The notes: a model not told the origin generated them from the sequence alone. Counted from the stretch's first letter, positions 11,083-22,949 are shown. The stretch is 64,000 nucleotides of DNA from Anthopleura xanthogrammica (GCA_964019055.1 OZ025219.1:2432166-2496165); one strand, 5' to 3'. Translations and numbers: made by a program.

Positions 11083-11983
11083 CAACTGGAACGACCACTA
11101 AATTAAATCACATCGTCTGGTTTTCAAAAATTCATGGCTGTCAATCAGAGTGATTATGTAAACAAGAGTTCAGAGAAAAGGTTGCTTCTAGTAAACAATT
11201 TGCTTGATGAAAGTCAGAAGTTCAACAGCGAGAGCCTTCGAGGTCAAGACTTTACCAGCTGAGAAAGGATGACTTTTGATCTCTATATTTGACGAGAATT
11301 AGCTCAGCCACTCATGACCACATCAATTACACAAAAGAACAAGTCTTAAACAACTAACCTCTGAAGAAAACTCCTACTGTTTTGTCCTGTTGCGAAAACT
11401 GGTTTAATAAATAAATAGGTAACAAAGAAAGTCAGAAGACTGTGATTTAGAATTTTGTGCCTAAACAAGGAAATGAAATCGGGCAGTTGAATTTGAGACA
11501 GTAATGTCTGATCCAGTGATGTCAGTGGTATATAGCTCAAGCGCATGCGCCGCTGAGAGCATTTATGCTAGAATACCTTGGCATTGATAATTTTAGTCTT
11601 CGATGAATTCCCACAGAATTGTAAGCAAATAAAGATAGGATAGAAAAGTTTGTAATATCGAAACATTTGTTTAAAAATCTTGGCGACAGCAAAAAGGTTG
11701 TAAAACTGATAGAAGAAACACAAACAATGTGTCGTTATTGTCAGTTTACCGGCTTCTTCTCGACAAACTAAACCCCTTAATTAACTACAAGCTGAGCACA
11801 GATCTGGATGAATTTGAGAAATTATTTCATTAGAAATGGCTATCACAAGAACAGCCAAAACGTCAATGACACTGTTTCAACATCTGGGGCTCAGAATCTT
11901 TTCTGAGCACATTTCACAGTATGGTATACACGTGCACATTTCACTGTTTCAACACATTGAAGACCGTAAGGTCACATGTTCCG
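11083..11983. other. No gene seen; intergenic
   Basis: Upstream flank of the Cys-rich gene. No coding signal linked to splice sites and no obvious repeat. Confidence 0.45.
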
Positions 11984-12290
11984 CACAGGTAACCCAGTGG
12001 TTATACAACACTTGTTTTCACGTGTTTCTTTATTGTCCCAGTACGCATGCTCCACAGGTAGCCCAATACCTACCACATCACCAACACAGGTAACCCAGTG
12101 GCTATACAACACTTGTTTTCACGTGTTTCTTTATTGTCCCAGTACGCATGATCAACAGGTAGCCCAATAACTACCACATCACTGACACAGGTAACCCACT
12201 GTCTACAATACCTGTTCGGCCATGAGCCTTTTTAATGTCTTAGTACGCATGCTCCACAGATAGCCCAAAACCCATCACATGGGATGTTGC
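11984..12290. repeat. 101-bp tandem repeat, three copies
   Basis: Units start at about 11984, 12085 and 12186 with ACAGGTAACCCA. The first two are nearly identical, the third diverged. Open frames across the array are repeat artefacts. Confidence 0.9.
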
Positions 12291-13383
12291 AAGTTTGTCA
12301 AGTTCAACCAGGAATGTTTTTAATAGAGTTTGTCATGCGTATTGACTAAGCTTGCATGATTAATGTATTAAGAAGACTCTAGATCTGGTCTGATTTATTT
12401 TCATAAAGGTTTTCTAATAAAGTCTTCGATAAATGAAATATTGAGTCTCCGAGACTGTACATGCTGTCTTAGAAAATAAACGGATTCAAAAACCTTGCTC
12501 AAATCAGGAAAAAAAAACAAGTGTAATCGTTTCAAATTTAAATGCAGGTTCGACTGAATCCTGAACAAGCATTGAAACAATACGTACGTAAATTTGGTTT
12601 TAAAGTTAGATAGTTAGTACATGGCATAATGTTCAAAATTAGTAGTTTTCTTACAGTATTTGTCCCTGGAATTTCACATGGCTAAAGTTTAAGATATGAG
12701 AACTATTATGGCTTGTATTGTGATTTAAACTTATTGATTTGACTGAAAAATTAGCCACCCAGTTACCTGCTAATTTCTTTAGGCGTTAAAAAACTTTCCT
12801 CGCAAGATTTCTTTCTCGACATTTCCTTTCACGAGTAGCCACTTGAATTCTGATCTATTTATGTAACTATTTTATCTAAGATAGGAAAAAAAATCTTATT
12901 TATACTTTATACTTATTTACAAAGAGCACAAATCTGTCTTAATAACAGGTAGTAATATTTACGTTTGGTTATACATCGCACGGCGTAAAGAAAGTTTGGA
13001 TATTCAAAATCAAAACTTCAAAACACGGATTTGGTTTTGATACACGGGGACGTTAAAATACCATAGCTAAGAGCTTGCTAAGTGCAGAAACTAGCTTTGA
13101 AGCGAAGAGATTTTTTTACTATACAGTAAGAAAATATATCGATTTTGTAGCGAACGGGTGACCGTTCAAATGGTTTCAAGGTTTAGTGAGTTCAATCTAG
13201 GATTAATTATAGATGTTTAGACGTTAAGGAATTCCAATTGAGAGTTTTTTTGAAGATATATTTATGATAAAACTGTTATCTAGATGATATTTTAATAGAG
13301 AGAGATGTGAGAATTTCCAATGAATTCCGTTAGATTACATTCCTAAGACCTAGATGTCTTAAGGCTGCTGAATTCGACAAGAA
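12291..13383. other. No gene seen; intergenic and upstream region
   Basis: Low-GC unique sequence leading to the first exon of the polyproline gene. No promoter motif stands out. Confidence 0.45.
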
Positions 13384-15208
13384 ATGCTTTTCCACGTCGA
13401 ATTTTTGTTGTGCTTCATCGTAGTTTTTGGCATTCATTTGCAAGCGAATTTTGCGGATGAAACTATAGAATTTACAGAAAAGAAAACCAATATTAGAGAA
13501 GGAGAAAGGAAAACAAAAAGTGATGAAAAGAGGTAAGAGTTTTATTTTGAATAACGAGACAATATTCATCATTAGGTCAAATAATATTAATATTTAAGAA
13601 AGCTTTAGCTAAGGACTGAATGTTGTGTATACCTTTAGTTTAGCCTTAGATATATACTACATATGTGAGTTTAGTTTGCTTATGACTGATTTCTGCAAGT
13701 TTCTCCCAACATTTCCTTATTGTATATCGACTAATTTCGACTGACAAGCCAAGCATAAATTTTATTGAACCCTGAAAGAAAATTTAATTAGGGAAGGGCG
13801 CCACAGATCGAATTTGGCTTAAGTGGTTCAAAGTTGTTGAACTGCGCAACGCATTATACATAGAAACAGAATGGCTAGACTAAAAAGGAAGGAAGGAAGG
13901 AAGCATGCAAAAATGCAAGAATGAAAGAAGGAAAGAAGGAAGAAAGGAAGGAAGGAAGGAAGGAAGGAAGGAAGGAAGGAAGGAAGGAAGGAAGGAAGGA
14001 AGCATGCAAGCAAGAAAAAAAGAAAGAAAAAAAGAAAGAAAGAAACACAGTGTTAACTGAAGTTTCTTCTACATCATTTTAGACCACCAAAAGGAGAAGC
14101 CGTGGATGTCAAAGACTTCAAGCGAGGCCAATTTGTTCATTTGAAGCTGGTCCACCAACCAAATATACAACACAATAATGCTGCTAATAGTGGCTCACCA
14201 GTAAGCACAATCCATACAGGGACCGCGGTACCACAGCCAGTGAAAAGCAATGGTCCCTTAAATGAAAGGGGTGCTCCTCTACCCCCGAATCAAGTACCAA
14301 TTTACGTCTATCGACAAAAACACAAGCCAGGTATGACCTTTTTATTTTGTTTATTTTATAAATATTTTAATATAATTATTTTATGTATCACCCTTACCCA
14401 ACCAATGTAAACATCCCACATGGAAAGAAGTAACCATAGCGACAAAACCACCATCGTCACAAGCGTGGTTTTGGGTTTGCTGGTCATAGCAAGGGGTTAA
14501 TCATCTACGGTCTAGGGGCCGACTAACCTCTCCCTTAGGCTTCGGCCGAGCTTCCTGATCAGTCTGTAACTGTTCCTCCCGGGATAGCGGTGTTGGGGCT
14601 GAAATCTCCAGCGTAGCCGTAAGTCCATACGATGCCTCAGCACTTGATGTCTGGAAGTATGGTCCTGGTTAATCAATATAAATAAATACAATTTCATACG
14701 AAAAGTGTTAAGAATGTGAACTTTTAACAGAACTTTGAACTTTGAACTTTTATCACAATTTGGAGGCATAACACTAATATATTAAAAATTCACTCATGAT
14801 TGTAAGCTGCCCGGAGGCTGCTAATAACGCCTCGATGTGCGGACTGTAAAGTCCTCGAATGGTCATTGTATTTTTTGTTCTGTATTTTGCTTGGGCTTCC
14901 TGTGGTTCTACACGCTAGAGGGGATTTATATCAAGGCTTTGTAAAATATGTCTCTTTCTTTTATAGGTCAACAATTTAAAGATGGAGGTGGATGCTGTGG
15001 TGAGGAACCACCCCCTCCCCCTCCCCCTCCCCCGCCACCGCCACCACCGCCTCCTCCCCCACCCCCACCCCCACCCCCTCCTTCCGATGAAAGTCCATGT
15101 TGTGGTGGTGGACCGATGATTCAAATGCCCTGGTGGCCACCTTGGTTGGATGTAACACCCCGTATTAATGAGCACCAACACGCAAAAAAGGAACCAGATA
15201 TGACGTAA
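13384..15208 (+). CDS. Secreted polyproline protein with CC-flanked Pro tract (3 exons)
   Basis: Exons are 13384-13532, 14083-14330 and 14967-15208, with GT-AG junctions and consistent phases (2, then 1), giving 212 aa. The N-terminus is a signal peptide (MLFHVEFLLCFIVVFGIHLQA). It is followed by a charged segment with DEKR. The middle exon is Asn/Gln/Pro-rich. The last exon reads GGGCCGEE, about 25 consecutive prolines, SDESPCCGGGPMIQMPWWPP, and a short His/Lys tail ending EPDMT. Cysteine pairs bracketing a polyproline rod recall cnidarian nematocyst minicollagens, but there is no collagen Gly-X-Y block and no minicollagen cysteine pattern, so homology is not claimed. The GGPMI motif also occurs at the matching position of the gene at 34226-35412. 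The stop codon lies in the first unit of a 42-bp tandem repeat. Confidence 0.8.
13880..14045. repeat. (GGAA)n simple repeat in intron 1 of the polyproline gene
   Basis: GGAA and GAAA units, ending about 40 bases before the acceptor of exon 2. Confidence 0.95.
14405..14672 (-). repeat. Interspersed repeat shared with 54780-55055 and 63550-63675
   Basis: Reverse-complement copy of the element at 54780-55055. It carries GTAAGTCCATACGATGCCTC and AGCAAGGGGTTAATCATCTA. About 270 bp, in intron 2 of the polyproline gene. The transposon class is not recognised. Confidence 0.75.
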
Positions 15209-15690
15209 TGGAGTAGTTTATCATAGGCTAATGAACCAGATATGACGTAATGGAGTAGTTTACCATAGGCTAATGAACCAGATATGACGTAATGGAGTAG
15301 TTTACCATAGGCTAATGAACCAGATATGACGTAATGGAATAGTTTATCATAGGCTAATGAACCAGATATGACGTAATGGAGTAGTTTACCATAGGCTAAT
15401 GAACCAGATATGACGTAATGGAGTAGTTTACCATAGGCTAATGAACCAGATATGACGTAATGGAATAGTTTATCATAGGCTAATGAACCAGATATGACGT
15501 AATGGAGTAGTTTACCATAGGCTAATGAACCAGATATGACGTAATGGAGTAGTTTACCATAGGCTAATGAACCAGATATGACGTAATGGAATAGTGTATC
15601 ATATACTAATGAACCAGATATGACGTAATGGAGTAGTTTATCATAGGCTTATGAAACAGATATGACGTAATGGAGTAGTGTAGGATAAAA
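15190..15690. repeat. 42-bp tandem repeat starting inside the last codons of the polyproline gene
   Basis: Nearly 12 copies of a 42-bp unit beginning GAACCAGATATGACGTAATG. The first copy encodes the protein's last residues EPDMT and the stop. Every later copy repeats the same codons and stop in the 3' flank. The unit is a multiple of three. Confidence 0.95.
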
Positions 15691-16349
15691 AGCAAGGGCA
15701 GACCAAGGAACTTGTTGAGAGGGGGGTCCAAATGTAAACTTCATACCAAATTTACCTCAAACCTGCGGCAAAACTAAATTTTAGGATAAAACAAACAATG
15801 GAACCTTAGGTATGACATGGGGTCTGGACCCCCCTGACCCTTGCCCTGGATCCGCCCTTGAAGTGTCATCGCCTGTAATTCTTGTTTCCTGAGCTGAGAA
15901 TTATGAATTATTCATGAGTTTTTAACGTGTGAGTGAAGTGTCCCCAATTATTGCAAAACCCTAGAAAGACTAGACACTTAAATAAAGAAATATATTTTTA
16001 TTGATTTTAATATGTTACTGTATAACGTCATATACTACATCTCCCAGAATCCCTTACATACTTTAGTGTTTCGTCTTTGAAGACCAATTGTCTTAACACT
16101 CTGATCAAGTTAGAATGATTTGAACAAGAAAGAAAGAAAATTTGCAATGCATTCTGGTATTGATAGTAGACTGACGTCATCATGATAACGCCATCAAAGG
16201 GAGGAACTTGATATGGTGTTGATCGTAGTGTTTCCTGAAGAACAATTTATTTTAATTTACTTGAGACATGGGTTATCATCCTTGCCAGGCTAAAATAAAC
16301 AAAGTTGATGTCGATGTTACATGCTTATATAACATAATATAGAAAATAG
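15691..16349. other. No gene seen; repeat remnant and 3' flanks of converging genes
   Basis: At 15690-15860 is an interspersed repeat remnant ending CCCTGGATCCGCCC. The rest is unique. AATAAA at about 15982 could serve the plus-strand gene only if its 3' UTR spans the tandem repeat. Confidence 0.45.
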
Positions 16350-16720
16350 ATGGATGGATGGATGGATGGATGGATAAATGGAGGAATGGATGGATTGATG
16401 GATGGATGGATAAATGGAGGAATTGATGAATGGATGGATGGATGGATAAATGGAGGAATGGATGGATGGATGGAGGAATGGATGGATGGATGGATGGATA
16501 AGTGGAGGAATGGATGGATGTGGGAATGGATGGATGGATTGATGGATGGATTAGTGAATGGATTGAGGAAGGGATGGGATGGGATGGGATGGGATGGGAT
16601 GGGATGGGATGGGATGGGATGGGATGGGATGGGATGGGATGGGATGGGATGGGATGGGATGGGATGGGATGGGATGGGATGGGATGGGATGGGATGGGAT
16701 GGGATGGGATGGGATGGGAT
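16350..16720. repeat. (GGAT)n followed by (GGGAT)n arrays
   Basis: Tetranucleotide GGAT with variants to about 16560, then nearly pure pentanucleotide GGGAT at about 16574-16720. Frames reading MDGW or PIPSH are artefacts. Confidence 0.97.
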
Positions 16721-16793
16721 ATTGCAATAAATATTGCATACCAGTCTTCTAAAATCGGAAAATGTTTAACCATTCAAATCAACCCAACCTACC

Positions 16794-17413
16794 TCAATAT
16801 TCACTTTTATTTTTGGACCTTGTGTTTTTCTTGTCATTCACAGGGTAGGGGGGACCCCACGGGTCCGGTGGTCCAGGAATGGGCCATGGCCACTGAGGTG
16901 ACCTCTTGTTCCCTAATTTGAATTGTGTTTTTCTAAAGAAAGAATTTACTAAAAAAACTTACTTCTATTTTCATAAACATGCTCGCAGCTACAGAGTTCG
17001 CGAGTTTATTTAAATAGCAGTAATAGCAGATATCAGAGTTCGCTCCATTGCCTTCAAACAACTTCTTTAAGTCGTGGCATTTGGTTTTGTTTCTTTATAT
17101 TTATTGTATAATTGTTGACTCAAATGCCTCGACTTGAAACAATTGTTTAAAGGCAATGTAGTGTAACTCTTATATCTGAAAAATATACAAAGCATAAATA
17201 GTTTGGTGGATCTCAGTGGGAAGCATTAAAGACAAACCTTTGTAATTCGCTTTCATCGTTATAGTCGAGTGAGTCCTTCATAATATCATCCTTGTCATCT
17301 CCTTTTTCAACTTCATCTCTTGACTTCGTCGTGTTTAATGGCGAACAACAAATCTCGTTGAAAACGAACACTTGAACAGCGAAAAGTAGCGCAAAAATAC
17401 GAATCCTTGCCAT
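16794..17413 (-). CDS. Small secreted Trp/Pro-rich protein (2 exons)
   Basis: Exons are 17238-17413 and 16794-16932 (minus), joined in phase 2, giving 104 aa. The first exon is a signal peptide (MARIRIFALLFAVQVFVF) followed by an acidic segment (DEVEKGDDKDDIMKDS). The second exon carries a dibasic site (LGNKR) and then SPQWPWPIPGPPDPWGPPYP and a Lys/Asn tail. The layout of signal, acidic pro-region, KR and a Pro/Trp/Gly-rich product resembles a processed secreted peptide or a small matrix protein. A second acceptor (TTAG at about 16911) would give a shorter frame without the PW motif, so I prefer 16932. No family is recognised. Confidence 0.7.
16965..17162. mobile_element. Two adjacent foldback element pieces
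   Basis: 16965-17035 is a fragment of the family at 33048-33238 (TTCATAAACATGC, CAGAGTTCGC, AATAGCAGTAAT). 17045-17162 is a foldback with arms CATTGCCTTCAAACAA and ATTGTTTAAAGGCAATG, related to 30955-31075. Both lie in the intron of the Trp/Pro-rich gene. Confidence 0.65.
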
Positions 17414-17419
17414 TTGTTT

Positions 17420-18100
17420 ATTCACGAGAAGTACCAGGACGCTCAACAGATAGAGTACAATATAATAATCATTGATTGCTCTATTTCTTTATTTCGTGTT
17501 AGTGCCCAGTATGTTTTGGAATTACATCAATGTGTATAAATTCAATACCTGTTTTTGGGGCGAAAATGTTTTTAAAAATATGTCTCAAAATAGTACAGAA
17601 ACCTGTTTGTTTTCTTCTCGAGTAAAAACAAATAAACTTAGGGAAATATTGCTATTATTGATATTTTTACTGTACTTGACCTTTAAATAAAAATGTACCA
17701 AAAACTGCTAATGTGCTCTCTACAAACGAAGCAATAACATTGAAACCGAAATATTGGCTTTTCCCCCTTATATTTTCCTATTGACCTGTTTATGAAAACC
17801 AGGACTTTATACTAAAGAATTAGAACTACAAAAAAGATATTTAAGTTTTGTATTTACCAAATTTGTAATCATTGGTTACATAGCAAATATGTTTTTTTTC
17901 TGATTGGCTCGTGAATTTTACTACAAATGATTCATTGATGTAAAAAACAGTCACGTGGTATCTCTCTCCATATTTGGAAATTTCATAAAAAATCGACCCT
18001 TGGACTCCGGAATTTAAATAATAAAAAATAAAGTAAATGAATAAGAATTAACAGAAGATTACACAGAGTGGCTTTTCTTCCACTGGATTCCAATTGGAAT
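17420..18100. other. No gene seen; intergenic
   Basis: AT-rich unique sequence with short open frames only. Confidence 0.45.
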
Positions 18101-18109
18101 TTAGAAGTT

Positions 18110-18300
18110 GATTTTTACAAAGAGCCGGGAGAAAAGCCGGAGAACCGGGAGAAAACCCTCGAAGCACAGGAGAAAACCAACAAACAACTCTACTCACATA
18201 CGACACCGAGCCAGGCGGGCGAGACTTGAACCCGGGTCTCATTGTTGAAAGGCGAGCACTAAACTTGGAATTCGCACGCATTTGTGTGAGACAACCAAGA
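18110..18300 (-). mobile_element. tRNA-derived SINE-like element
   Basis: On the minus strand it reads GTGCTCGCCTTTCAACAATG, then GGGTTCAAGTCTC (B-box-like), a spacer, and a body with GAGGGTTTTCTCCCGGTTCT. This is a tRNA-like head with a conserved body. The 5' end and A box are degenerate. Confidence 0.6.
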
Positions 18301-19370
18301 GTTTTAATACCGCTGTTTACAGTTAACGCAGGCTCCAAAACTAGATTTGATCAGGATTTTGGTCTTAGGTAGCACCCGCGTAAATGGAAGATTTATCATA
18401 GAATCCCATATCACAAAATAAACTCGAGCGCTGATTGGTCCGAGATGACAAATATGTGACGTAGATAGCGAAGGATTCAGCGCGGAATCCAACGCTTTCA
18501 AAGCTGAATTCAATGAAAGATCACGGATCCCGCACAAAAAAATTTTGCTTTTGTCTTATTATCACTTGATTTTCTTAACGTATGGCATTAAAAAACAATA
18601 AAAAAAAAGAAGATTAGTTTGTAAGGAATATAAATGGAAATAGTTAACTTTGTTAAAAAGCGAATTTTGCTATAAAAACGAAGAATGTTTGATAGCAGTC
18701 TGAAAAGATGAATTCAACGACTCGCGGCTCGTGCGATATCGTTTTTACTCGTGAAATTCATCGTGGAATTCCCTCGTCATCCAATGATTTTTTCTATAGA
18801 ATTCGGACTAATCTGGCTTAAGCAAGATAGCTATGGGTGTTTGTATTGCTAGCGGGACAGAAAAAAAGAAAATAGTTTTGTCGTTTGTTTAACTAGTAAA
18901 TAAAAAACCCTGCTCATTATAACGGTAAATATTGGCATAATTATGATAATGCAATGATTATGGAAACATTATCTGTTAATACGTATATAAGTATTAAGAT
19001 TATCAAAATAAAGAGATTTTTCGAATTCTATAGAAATTAAATCGGGGGAAAATGTATCAATTTTTTTTCTAAATATATCACAGATGATTAAAGTTTTAAT
19101 CTCTAACATCTTCATTGACCAAGCGTGATAATGAGTGTATAGAGATTCCTCTACCCATTGTGCCCATTTAGCAGGCGTTATATTCATGGAGTGACAGTTA
19201 GGATCCGGTAGAACTATTATTATCTAATCGTTGCTACTGTCCTGTAATACCAGCTGAATACCTTACCCGCCAGTCAAAGTAGTCTGGCTTCTTTGCACTC
19301 CATCAGAAAGTCAAGTATTCTCTTTCATTTGTATTGACTTTTCTGATAAGAGAGATAAGAGTTGTCAAAC
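18301..19370. other. No gene seen; upstream of the GEKPP-repeat gene
   Basis: Low-GC intergenic sequence. Short inverted motifs such as GAATTC/TTCGTGGAATTCC occur near 18700-18800. No promoter was identified. Confidence 0.45.
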
Positions 19371-21943
19371 ATGAAGGTTTGTTTGATAATATTGTGGCTT
19401 TGTTCGACTGTTTTCGTTACTTCGTCGGCAGCACCGCTGAAAGTCACGAAGACACTACGACGTGGCGTCGGTTACCGAAAATCGAATCAGGTACGTGAGA
19501 AGTTCGAATATTAAGCGATTTAATGTTGGCTGAAAGACGTGAAGTTAAGGGCTAGATATAGTAAACGTTTACGAACATAAACAAAGAGAAAGAAAGGAAA
19601 GAAAAGGACAAAAGTATACAAAAGTTGCCTTTTTTTCGTAAGGATAGTTTATACGAATGCAAAAAAAAAAAAAAGATAAAACAAAAAACGAAAAAAACAG
19701 TCAGCTGTAGTTTTCAAAAGGAAAAAAGATGACAAAGATATAATATACAATATTTGTGTGGTAATTATTTTAGTTTTGTTCTGTAAATTTTCATAAATGG
19801 ATCGGGCATAGAAATTTGCGAAAATATCCACGGATTTTGGAATGGTTTTTGTTATGTTTGATTATAATAGCGCCCATATTAAATATTTAAATAAGACAAG
19901 TGGATTGCGATTGCTCCAGCATACGATGGTTTGACCTACCGGTAACCAATACACCTGTTGTTAACGGTCAGGAACAGACTTTAAGGATTTATTTTGAATT
20001 TTTTTCAGTTTTTTTATGCTTTTGTTTGTCTGTTTTTTGTTATTTGTTATTTGTTTTTTTTTTCCTATCTTCCTTCCTTCCTTCCTTCCTTCCTTCCTTC
20101 CTTCCTTCCGTCGTTCATTCATCCATTCTTTCTTTTTTCTTTCTTTTTTTTTTCAACTTTTCCTTTCCTTTAATCCTTTTCTCTTTCTTGCTTTTGATTG
20201 AGTATTAAGAAAACTTCTCAAAAACATTCTAATAGACCTTTCCCGAATTCGACTGACTGATTACAGAACAATAGATTCAAGGCGAGGCTGGAGTAGACAA
20301 ATGCAGTAAATGTATGGATTTGAAAACTCCAACCTGGACTTGAATCTTTTGTTCTGTGCTCAGTGAAGCGAATTCGGGAAAGGTCTATTGTATGAAAACA
20401 GGCAATATATCAAATCCGGTTAATTCCCTTTTACGCGAACAGAGAATGCAAAAGAGAAGCATCATGGGAGTAGGACCGAGTCCCTTCGCTCCATTCGGAG
20501 CTCCATTGTTTATGATGCCTCATCTGCCAGGAGTAGCTCAGTATGGATGGATGCCGGGTGATGGTGGACTATGCAATGGAGCATTCAATTGTCCTCACTG
20601 GGTGCCATGTAAGTCAGTTATAACGCACTGCGCATGCCCGACAAAAATAGAATTTTATCGGGCATGCGCAATGAGAAGCCAAAGTTAAGAATGGCCTCTT
20701 TTGAGTTCAAAAGACAAGATGCATTCTGGTCTAGCCTGGGTATAAACAGCAACAAATAAGGCATGCTGAACAAAAGTATTGGTACCCAAAGGAGACCACT
20801 GAGCACAATGTTGATTATCTCAGAAAAGGCCAATAGAATGCAATTGTTCTAACATAAGACAAGCTTCACTAGTTACCTGTAGAGGGATTCTGCCTCAGAA
20901 CACATAATACCTACTTTAGGTCGGTAACTTACAGGGGCGGACCGAGGATGATTCTCTTCAAAGAGGACACCCAGACGATCAATAAACCAAACCAAAATCG
21001 ACCCGGGGGGGTGCACTTCTTAGAATCAAGGGAAGGAAGCATTATATTGTATTGGTTATCTTCAAAGTAGGGGCACAAAGACGACCAAGGGGGGGGGGGG
21101 GGTGCGCACTCCCTGCACCCCTCCCCTGGATCCGTCCCTGACTAAGCTACGTGATTAGACTTCTCATATGTAGGGAAAAGTTTTGGATTTAAAGGCTATG
21201 ATTAAGAATGATGTTCGTTGTTTTCAGGCTGCTGCCCTCCTGACGAAGCGGAAAGTAAAGAAGAAGGGGGAGAGAAGCCACCAGAAGGAGAGAAGCCCCC
21301 GCCGGGTGGAGGAGAGAAGCCCCCTGCAGGTGAAGGAGAGAAGCCCCCGCCGGGTGGAGGAGACAAGCCCCCGCCGGGTGAAGGAGAGAAGCCCCCGCCG
21401 GGTGGTGGAGAGAAACCACCAGAGGGCGGAGGAGAGAAGCCTCCTGCAGGTGAAGGAGGAGCCAAACCATCACCTGAAGGAGGGGCAGGAGCACAGCCAC
21501 CTGCTGCTGGAGGCGGGGCACCGCCACCTCCTGCTGGAGGAGGAGGAGGAGCTCCCGAAAGTGACGCACCTCAAGGTCTAAACATTGCTGCTGCCGCTGC
21601 TCCAGCTACCATCGCAGCCCCAGCTGTTGTATCTGCTCCAGCACCAGCAGTAGCTGCTCGTTTAGCAGCAGCTGCACCGAAAGTAGTACTAGTAGCAGCA
21701 CCAGTACAAGCCGCGCCAGCACTGTCAGCACCAGAAGCTGCAGCAGAATCTGTAGCTTCGAGAGTGGAAGCTCCTGCTAAAACTCTTGCTGCAGCAACTC
21801 CCTTGGTAGCCGCAGCTGCACCTGCTATTTATGCTGCTGCTCCACCTGTAGTAGCTGCTCCCGCTCCTGCTTTGGCTGCTTCCATCCCTGCTGTTGGTGC
21901 TGCTGCCCCTGCTGCTTCTACTGTTTCTGCAGCAAGAGGCTAA
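19371..21943 (+). CDS. Secreted GEKPP-repeat / Ala-Pro-rich protein with CPHW motif (3 exons)
   Basis: Exons are 19371-19490, 20443-20608 and 21228-21943, with GT-AG junctions and phases 0 and 1, giving 333 aa. Exon 1 is a signal peptide (MKVCLIILWLCSTVFVTSSA) and a basic segment. Exon 2 reads RMQKR then a Pro/Met/Phe-rich stretch and LCNGAFNCPHWVP. Exon 3 begins CCCPPDEAESKEEGG, followed by about ten imperfect GEKPPPGG/GEKPPAGE repeats and a long Ala/Pro/Val-rich region of about 120 residues. This resembles elastomeric or silk-like proteins in composition. The CPHW..CC core and the T|GT codon split at the second intron match the gene at 28997-32170, marking them as paralogues. An AATAAA at 22035 follows. 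Function is inferred only: an extracellular structural component. Confidence 0.82.
20050..20115. repeat. (CCTT)n simple repeat
   Basis: T/C-rich repeat in intron 1 of the GEKPP-repeat gene. Confidence 0.9.
20232..20390. mobile_element. Foldback MITE with AATAGACCTTTCCCGAATTC termini
   Basis: Perfect terminal inverted repeats AATAGACCTTTCCCGAATTC and GAATTCGGGAAAGGTCTATT. A second inverted pair lies inside (ACAGAACAATAGATTCAAG and CTTGAATCTTTTGTTCTG). It ends about 50 bases before exon 2 of the host gene. Confidence 0.85.
20930..21142. mobile_element. Non-autonomous element with CAGGGGCGGA ends
   Basis: Begins ACAGGGGCGGACCGAGGA and ends CCTGGATCCGTCCCTGA, roughly inverted. Lies in intron 2 of the GEKPP-repeat gene. 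Similar ends occur at 7140, 15850 and 55925. Confidence 0.55.
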
Positions 21944-22034
21944 ATTCACCAGTTTTAAGTATCGTTTAAATGTTAATGTCTTCCTCGCGTTCAACAGAAG
22001 TTTATCGTAATCAAAGATCATTGGTTATATCGTC

Positions 22035-22040
22035 AATAAA
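22035..22040 (+). promoter_or_regulatory. Poly(A) signal of the GEKPP-repeat gene
   Basis: AATAAA, 92 bases after the stop codon at 21943. Confidence 0.6.
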
Positions 22041-22163
22041 ATTGATCAATTTTGTACGTATACTCAGGATGTCATAAATTTGTTCATAAATCCTGCTGAG
22101 CCATATTCTATTTATCGGTACAATGAACAGTATCAGGGAGGCTAGTTTTACCTTCAGTCTGCC

Positions 22164-22164
<1 letters not shown>

Positions 22165-22245
<81 letters not shown>
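22165..22245. repeat. (CT)n microsatellite
   Basis: Pure CT dinucleotide followed by CTTT units. Confidence 0.97.
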
Positions 22246-22247
<2 letters not shown>

Positions 22248-22345
22248 ACGCTGGGATTCCCAGCATGTAGATCTTAGTTTTCCTCGGTTGGTTACTCTAC
22301 CCACCACAGGCAGTCCGTCAAAGGAATAATAAATAAGGCATCCAA

Positions 22346-22711
22346 TTAGTCTCCTTTGCAGCTCTTCTTAGTGTCGGTCTCAACATCTCTCCCCACTAAC
22401 GGCTGCTTACTGCAGACAGACATTCCATTCCAACGGCTTAGCCAATCACGGCTCTAGTTCTAAAATCCAGAACTGAAGCGCGCCAGATAAAAAACAAAAG
22501 GAGTTTCATTCATTGTTTTGAATGTTAGAGAAAAGCCGGCGGCTCATTGTTTAATATATTTGGCGGGAAATCAAAAGGGCGGCCTGTCACGATCCTGTCT
22601 CTTCATTAGCTTAAATCAAACAATTGGAATGGAATGTCTGGCTGCAGTAAGCCGCAGTTAGTATGAAGGGATTTTGAGACCGAGACTAATAACGACTGCA
22701 AAGGAGACTAT
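22346..22711. mobile_element. Long foldback element (about 365 bp)
   Basis: Arms of about 95 bp. The left arm has TAGTCTCCTTTGCAG, CTAACGGCTGCTTACTGCAG and ACATTCCATTCC. The right arm has GGAATGGAATGT, CTGCAGTAAGCCGCAGTTAG and CTGCAAAGGAGACTA. Confidence 0.85.
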
Positions 22712-22949
22712 ATTCCAGTTAGATGCCATATCCCAAATGAAGAACCAAGAACCTTAGAATGGGACGAAAAACATTGTGTTGAAGTCTTGATTGGGTTACC
22801 TGTGTTCAAATCCATAATCAAGTTGTCCTCTTATATTCGCCTTTCATTTCAGCTGATAGGTATTATTGTTCGGGTATACAGTTACTTGCATGTGTATCGG
22901 GGTCACATTTTAGCCAGGACTCTCAGCAGTAGGCCTCTATACCTGGCTT

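Noticed and set aside
21183..21581. 132-aa plus and 126-aa minus frames over the GEKPP repeats
   Set aside because: Out-of-frame readings of the third exon of the secreted gene.
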